Positions 62,688-64,000 of a stretch of DNA of 64,000 bases are shown in pieces. Each line of letters begins with the position of its first letter. Within the stretch, counting starts at the first letter, position 1. A program made the translations under genes and the position numbers. The DNA comes from Rhodococcus jostii RHA1 (lineage in GTDB: Bacteria > Actinomycetota > Actinomycetes > Mycobacteriales > Mycobacteriaceae). The stretch spans positions 682,001-746,000 of the forward strand of contig NC_008269.1 in assembly GCF_000014565.1 (NCBI RefSeq), written 5' to 3'. Under the pieces are notes generated by a model. That model was given only the letters and a program-made list of their open reading frames with translations. It made no database searches and was not told the origin of the DNA.

Positions 62688-64000
62688 TTACTGGTGCGTG
62701 AAGAGTGTCTCGATGAGCGCGGCCGCGGATGCGGTCTTCGCCGCCGTTTTCGTGGTCGCGTCGGCGGTGGCGATGTGGCCGGCGAGGTGCACGGTGGCGG
62801 TGAAGCGGGGTGCGTGCGCGGGCCCGTCGATGTGAAACTCCCACTCGGGCGGAGCCTGATGGTTGTTCTGGGCGAGACTCATCAGCCAGGCGGTGGGGTT
62901 GGACAGTGCCTTGGATTTCTTTGCCCCGTCCAGGTTCAGGGCGGCCGGAGTGGTCGTCCGGTGCGGTTCCGCTGAGGAGGCGGGACCGGCAACCATCGGC
63001 GCCGACAGGGGAGCCGTTGGCTCCGGGGATGGCTCGGTGACAGGCCATACCGGTTCCGTGTCAGGGTGGTCGGTACCGGTCAGCTGCGCACGCACTGCCG
63101 CCCAGATGGCGGCCTGTTCGGCCGGCTTCTTGGCGGCCGCGATCGCCCACGGCCCGCGGACGCCGAGGTGGGTCGCGCGGGCGGCGAACAGTGGATGGTG
63201 GTCGCTGCCGTTGCGCCGGATCTCGAGGTCGGTGGGCGGTTGATCAGGGTGGGATTGCCGCCACACCGACGCCACGCTGGGACCCGTCTCCGGATGGGTG
63301 TCGGCGAGGGTGTCCAGGACGCGGAGTTGGAGGGGAAGCCAGGTGGGGTCGGCGGCGTCGATCAGGACCGCGACGTCCGGGGCGGTCAGCAGGTCGGCGT
63401 CGACACGGCGGGCGAGCTCGGCGGCGAGTTCGCCCCGAAGTAGTCCGGCGGCTGCGGATTTGAGCACCTTGTGGAAGGTGCGGGCATCGAGGGCGGTGAG
63501 ATCGCGTGCCGCCTCTTGGGCGACGATGCGTTGGTCGGCGTGTTTGAAGTGATTCTTCTTCGCCTCCCGGGCGGCACGGGTGCGCCGGTTCAGGTCCGCA
63601 CCGAGGGCAGCGAGCTGCTCACCGGTGTAGGGGGCGGGGGAGTGGTCGAGGTGGGCGAAGATGATCCGCTGGTTGATCAGGTCGGCCACCCGGCGAAGCG
63701 GTGAGGTGACATGGGTGTAAGCGCTGAGGCGTAATCCGTAGTGGCCGTGCACCGTCGGATCGTAGGTCGCGGCCCGCAGCGTCGACAGCAGCCGCCCGCG
63801 GAGTTTCGCGAACAGGTCCGGGTCTCCGGCCGCGGCGGCGATCTCTTGCATCAGCTCGTCGGTGCTGCCGGCGACCGGGTTGGTGCGGTGGTTGCGGAAC
63901 AGGATCGGCAACCCCCGCTCGATACACCAGAGGGCGACGGCCTCGTTGGTGGCGATCATCAGCTCCTGCACGATGATGTAGGCGACGGTCCGCAGTTCGG
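62688..64000 (-). CDS. RNB-domain ribonuclease with C-terminal dsRBD (5' end outside window)
   Basis: The frame is open past the right edge (ELRTVAYIIVQELMIATNEA), so the N terminus is missing. The RNB C-terminal half is clear: EAVALWCIERGLPILFRNHR, HYGLRLSAYTHVTSPLRRVA (RNB motif Y-H-TSPLRR), DLINQRIIFAHLD. After a variable region a double-stranded-RNA-binding domain ends the protein (NPTAWLMSLAQNNHQAPPEW, KTAAKTASAAALIETLF). RNase II/R enzymes usually end in an S1 domain, so a dsRBD here is unusual. It probably degrades structured RNA 3' to 5'. Confidence 0.82.
   Translation of the reverse strand, partial: ELRTVAYIIVQELMIATNEAVALWCIERGLPILFRNHRTNPVAGSTDELMQEIAAAAGDPDLFAKLRGRLLSTLRAATYDPTVHGHYGLRLSAYTHVTSPLRRVADLINQRIIFAHLDHSPAPYTGEQLAALGADLNRRTRAAREAKKNHFKHADQRIVAQEAARDLTALDARTFHKVLKSAAAGLLRGELAAELARRVDADLLTAPDVAVLIDAADPTWLPLQLRVLDTLADTHPETGPSVASVWRQSHPDQPPTDLEIRRNGSDHHPLFAARATHLGVRGPWAIAAAKKPAEQAAIWAAVRAQLTGTDHPDTEPVWPVTEPSPEPTAPLSAPMVAGPASSAEPHRTTTPAALNLDGAKKSKALSNPTAWLMSLAQNNHQAPPEWEFHIDGPAHAPRFTATVHLAGHIATADATTKTAAKTASAAALIETLFTHQ

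Noticed and set aside
1..64000. tRNA, rRNA and CRISPR arrays
   Set aside because: No cloverleaf-like T-loop sequence, rRNA signature or regularly spaced repeat was noticed on either strand.

Overview
The window is about 64 kb of high-GC actinobacterial DNA. The gene content points to a mycolic-acid actinomycete, most likely Rhodococcus or a close relative: secreted cutinase-like proteins, an MPT63-like remnant, an LppY/LpqO-type DUF1259 lipoprotein, Lsr2, a saccharopine-dehydrogenase-like trans-acting enoyl reductase and a gamma-butyrolactone-receptor-type TetR. It reads as accessory DNA and probably as part of a linear plasmid. It holds several toxin-antitoxin-like modules, many decayed genes, an intact Tn7-like transposon and an operon whose two large products resemble the Streptomyces telomere proteins Tap and Tpg. 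No rRNA, tRNA or CRISPR array was seen. The genus is an inference.

Layout. 0-3 kb: tail of a cutinase-like gene, a Zn-ribbon gene, an N-formylglutamate amidohydrolase-like gene and a coiled-coil/GNAT-like protein. 3-5.3 kb: ArsR, SRPBCC and an interrupted RibD-like gene. 5.3-7.3 kb: a cassette of Zn-ribbon protein, 159-residue helical protein and PLD-fold protein. 7.3-17.2 kb: gene-poor and full of remnants (MPT63-like, IS701, DUF35, RES), with a secreted trypsin-like protease, a TetR regulator and short peptides. 17.6-32 kb: ion and stress genes (Na+/H+ antiporter, decayed kdpD, KimA-like permease), lipoproteins, a ParD/zeta pair, a diguanylate cyclase and a second PLD gene. 33-36.3 kb: RHH, Tap-like and Tpg-like operon. 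36.6-49.6 kb: a second cutinase/Zn-ribbon locus, split by a 6.8-kb Tn7-like element (tnsA, tnsB, tnsC, tniQ), followed by an ADP-ribosyltransferase-domain protein, a 56-residue protein and an ADP-ribosylglycohydrolase. 49.6-55.6 kb: YegP-like protein, Lsr2, DNA ligase remnant, IS110 remnant, enoyl reductase, HTH and methyltransferase. 55.7-57.5 kb: decaying second copy of the Zn-ribbon/159-residue/PLD cassette. 57.6-64 kb: PAS-ANTAR protein, VOC protein, RES/Xre toxin-antitoxin module and an RNB-dsRBD ribonuclease that runs off the right edge.

How parts fit together. Two loci (0-3 kb and 36.6-49.6 kb) share the order secreted cutinase-like protein, Zn-ribbon protein, then a protein with a Met-Cys-x2-Lys start and a C-terminal enzyme-like domain (GNAT-like in one, ADP-ribosyltransferase in the other). 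The second is followed by a hydrolase of the class that reverses ADP-ribosylation. The transposon ends are resolved to the base: TGTAGG/CCTACA termini with a 5-bp ACAAC target duplication, inserted after codon 7 of the Zn-ribbon gene, whose 3' part now reads from an ATG inside the transposon end. A 13-bp motif (GGGGACRTGTCRT) recurs seven times, always between genes. Many genes are broken by a single base; some of these may be assembly errors rather than decay.
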